Position numbers and translations under genes: made by a program. From assembly GCA_020059785.1 (NCBI GenBank), contig JAGVBL010000265.1, positions 1 through 6,863 on the forward strand: a stretch of 6,863 nucleotides of DNA. The letters run 5' to 3'. The notes beneath the pieces were generated by a model. The model ran no database searches. It saw nothing but the letters and a program-made list of their open reading frames with translations, and was not told where the DNA came from. Numbering within the stretch: the first letter of the stretch is position 1; the number at the start of each line of letters is the position of its first letter. Positions 5,546 to 6,863 of this stretch are shown here, piece by piece. This DNA is from Ignavibacteriales bacterium (GTDB lineage: Bacteria > Bacteroidota > Ignavibacteria > Ignavibacteriales > Melioribacteraceae).

Positions 5546-6863
5546 TCAACCTTCTGTTATCTTTATCATCTTAGAAATTTGTTCAGGAATTATAAACTCC
5601 GGTAATGTCTTCCGGAGTTTATTGTAATATGCAATTGCCTTATCTCTCTTATTCCAGTTTAACTCATACAAGATTCTGTAGGAAAGCATTCTGCCAATAG
5701 TATCTTCAATAAAGTTTGTGTACCGGTTTTTATTTTTCGGCAATCGGATTGAAAAATTTGGTGCCGGGGCTTCAACATATTCATTGCTCTTTACTGCCTT
5801 AAAAAGAAACAGATGCGGAACAAGCTGATATCCATCCGGTAAACTGAATTCACCGCGTTGAATTTCGTTTGCGAATAATTCTAACCCGACATAAAAATCT
5901 CTATCGGCGTTTTGAGATACAAGCCTTGTCATTACATTCCTGTAATTCACTTCAAGCAAGTTTGGGTCAAACTTCCCCCCGCTTTCGAATGGTTGTAATG
6001 AAGCAAGAAATTTATCCGCTTCACTTTCAACATGTCTAATTATCAACGGATAGTTCCTTTTCAATTGGTTATAATACCATGAACGCCTCAGCAATTCTTT
6101 ATCAATAACTACAACATCTTTTCTGAAGTTTTCTACAAACTGGTAATAGTAAGAAGCTGATATAAAATAATCCCATTGATAAGAAAAAATAATAGAATTC
6201 TTTTCAACACTGTTAAGTATATTCTTGGTGTAATCTTCAAAGACGTACTGATCGTTTTGATCGACCGAACTGTAATTTGTAAAAAGAGGAATAAACCCGA
6301 TAAAAGAAAAAATAACAATTACTCTGTCATTTATTTTGAATCTATTCTTAACTTCGTTCAAAATAAACATAACACCTATGGAAATTAAAATACCTATTAA
6401 TATAAAATTGAACAGGAAATATGAATCGATATCAACAATGTCGTAATTAATTGAATAGAGAAGTGCAACAACAAATGATGCTGTAATTAAACCAGCCATT
6501 TTTTTGTTTACTTTGAAAATGAATCCAAGCCCTGTTAATGCAAGCAAAAGACCCGGAACTGTAAATTCTGCTGGAAGATTATTTAAGAAATAAGCAAATT
6601 GTTTTTTTGCTGCATCAATTGAAGAGAAGAGCCACACCTGATATTGTTTGCCGGTGATGTGCCTTAAAAAGTTTTCGGCATTTAACGGATTACCCCAATT
6701 TATTTCAGGATTAGTTGAAGCTCTTAAAGGTAAATAGGCGTAAAGTAGAATTAATAAGGGAAGAGAAGAAATAAATGCAACAGCAATTTTAAGAAGTGAT
6801 TTTTTATTAAATCTTTCTTTCCTGAAAAATAAAATTGCAGCAAAAGGGAGTGTTAGAAGTGTA
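5546..6863 (-). CDS. DUF2723 (TMEM260-like) multi-pass membrane protein, C-terminal part, 5' end outside window
   Basis: The frame stays open from the stop at 5546-5548 to the right edge (438 residues seen), so the GTG at 6637 is internal and not a start. Near the edge are the DUF2723 hallmarks YLPLRA (6736-6719), INWGNP and HITGKQY (6661-6641). About six hydrophobic segments follow in all, one cut by the edge, including the VDIDSYFLF stretch leading into a helix. After the last segment comes a soluble region of roughly 220 residues (DVVVIDKELLRRSWYYNQL, and a TPR-like helix pair NKRDKAIAYYNKLRKTLP at the end). The family has a GT-C-like membrane core; eukaryotic TMEM260 is a protein O-mannosyltransferase, but for bacterial members that activity is only inferred. 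Full-length relatives are often much longer, so most of the N-terminal catalytic core would be outside. It is convergent with the lipoprotein gene, stop codon against stop codon with no bases between. Confidence 0.87.
   Translation of the reverse strand, partial: TLLTLPFAAILFFRKERFNKKSLLKIAVAFISSLPLLILLYAYLPLRASTNPEINWGNPLNAENFLRHITGKQYQVWLFSSIDAAKKQFAYFLNNLPAEFTVPGLLLALTGLGFIFKVNKKMAGLITASFVVALLYSINYDIVDIDSYFLFNFILIGILISIGVMFILNEVKNRFKINDRVIVIFSFIGFIPLFTNYSSVDQNDQYVFEDYTKNILNSVEKNSIIFSYQWDYFISASYYYQFVENFRKDVVVIDKELLRRSWYYNQLKRNYPLIIRHVESEADKFLASLQPFESGGKFDPNLLEVNYRNVMTRLVSQNADRDFYVGLELFANEIQRGEFSLPDGYQLVPHLFLFKAVKSNEYVEAPAPNFSIRLPKNKNRYTNFIEDTIGRMLSYRILYELNWNKRDKAIAYYNKLRKTLPEFIIPEQISKMIKITEG
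5592..5622 (+). terminator. Candidate terminator hairpin for the + strand genes, inside the convergent gene
   Basis: ATAAACTCCGG (5592-5602) and CCGGAGTTTAT (5612-5622) form a perfect 11-bp inverted repeat around a 9-base loop, 46 bases after the lipoprotein stop. In the + direction the right arm ends in TTTAT and is followed by TGTAAT, so the U-tract is weak. The repeat lies within the coding sequence of the - strand gene (residues near KLRKTLPEFII). No other strong hairpin is visible at this convergent junction, so it is the best candidate for ending the + strand transcript. It could also be a coding coincidence. Confidence 0.45.

Noticed and set aside
6176..6388. 70-codon + strand open frame inside the DUF2723 gene
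   Set aside because: Antisense to a conserved coding region and without motif or ribosome site; best read as a shadow.

Overview
The window looks like ordinary chromosomal DNA from a low-GC member of the Bacteroidota/Ignavibacteriota (Chlorobi-like) side of Bacteria. The case rests on three things: an AT-rich composition with AT-rich codons; a DUF4837-type lipoprotein and a DUF2723-type membrane protein, both common in that superphylum; and mostly weak or absent Shine-Dalgarno sequences. No marker gene settles the exact lineage. I see no mobile element, CRISPR array, RNA gene or phage gene, and no stretch above 300 bases without a gene.

Layout. Five genes run on the + strand: the 3' part of tilS (1 to 947, with its natural C-terminus continuing in another frame to 1072), hpt (1036-1599), ftsH (1618-3720), a CTP-dependent polyprenol/diacylglycerol-type lipid kinase (3707-4375) and a DUF4837 lipoprotein (4427-5545). 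A sixth gene lies on the - strand (5546 to beyond the right edge). It is the C-terminal part of a large DUF2723 (TMEM260-like) membrane protein, and its stop codon directly abuts the lipoprotein stop. An 11-bp perfect inverted repeat inside its 3' end (5592-5622) is the best candidate terminator for the + strand run.

How the genes fit together. tilS-hpt-ftsH is a recurrent bacterial gene order (as in Bacillus subtilis). It joins tRNA-Ile lysidine synthesis, purine salvage and membrane-protein quality control. The lipid kinase overlaps the end of ftsH by 14 bases, so it is probably cotranscribed and translationally coupled. The lipoprotein follows after 51 bases. The kinase (polyprenyl phosphate supply) and the DUF2723 protein (a GT-C-like family related to a lipid-linked-sugar mannosyltransferase) could share a lipid carrier, but that is inference.

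Most notable observation. tilS is frameshifted at an A7 run (927-933). The frame read from the left stops at 947, while the -1 frame immediately continues with a clean TilS C-terminal domain ending. This is a sequencing or assembly error, a recent one-base deletion, or a gene rescued by slippage at the A-run. I did not find a convincing undescribed system here.
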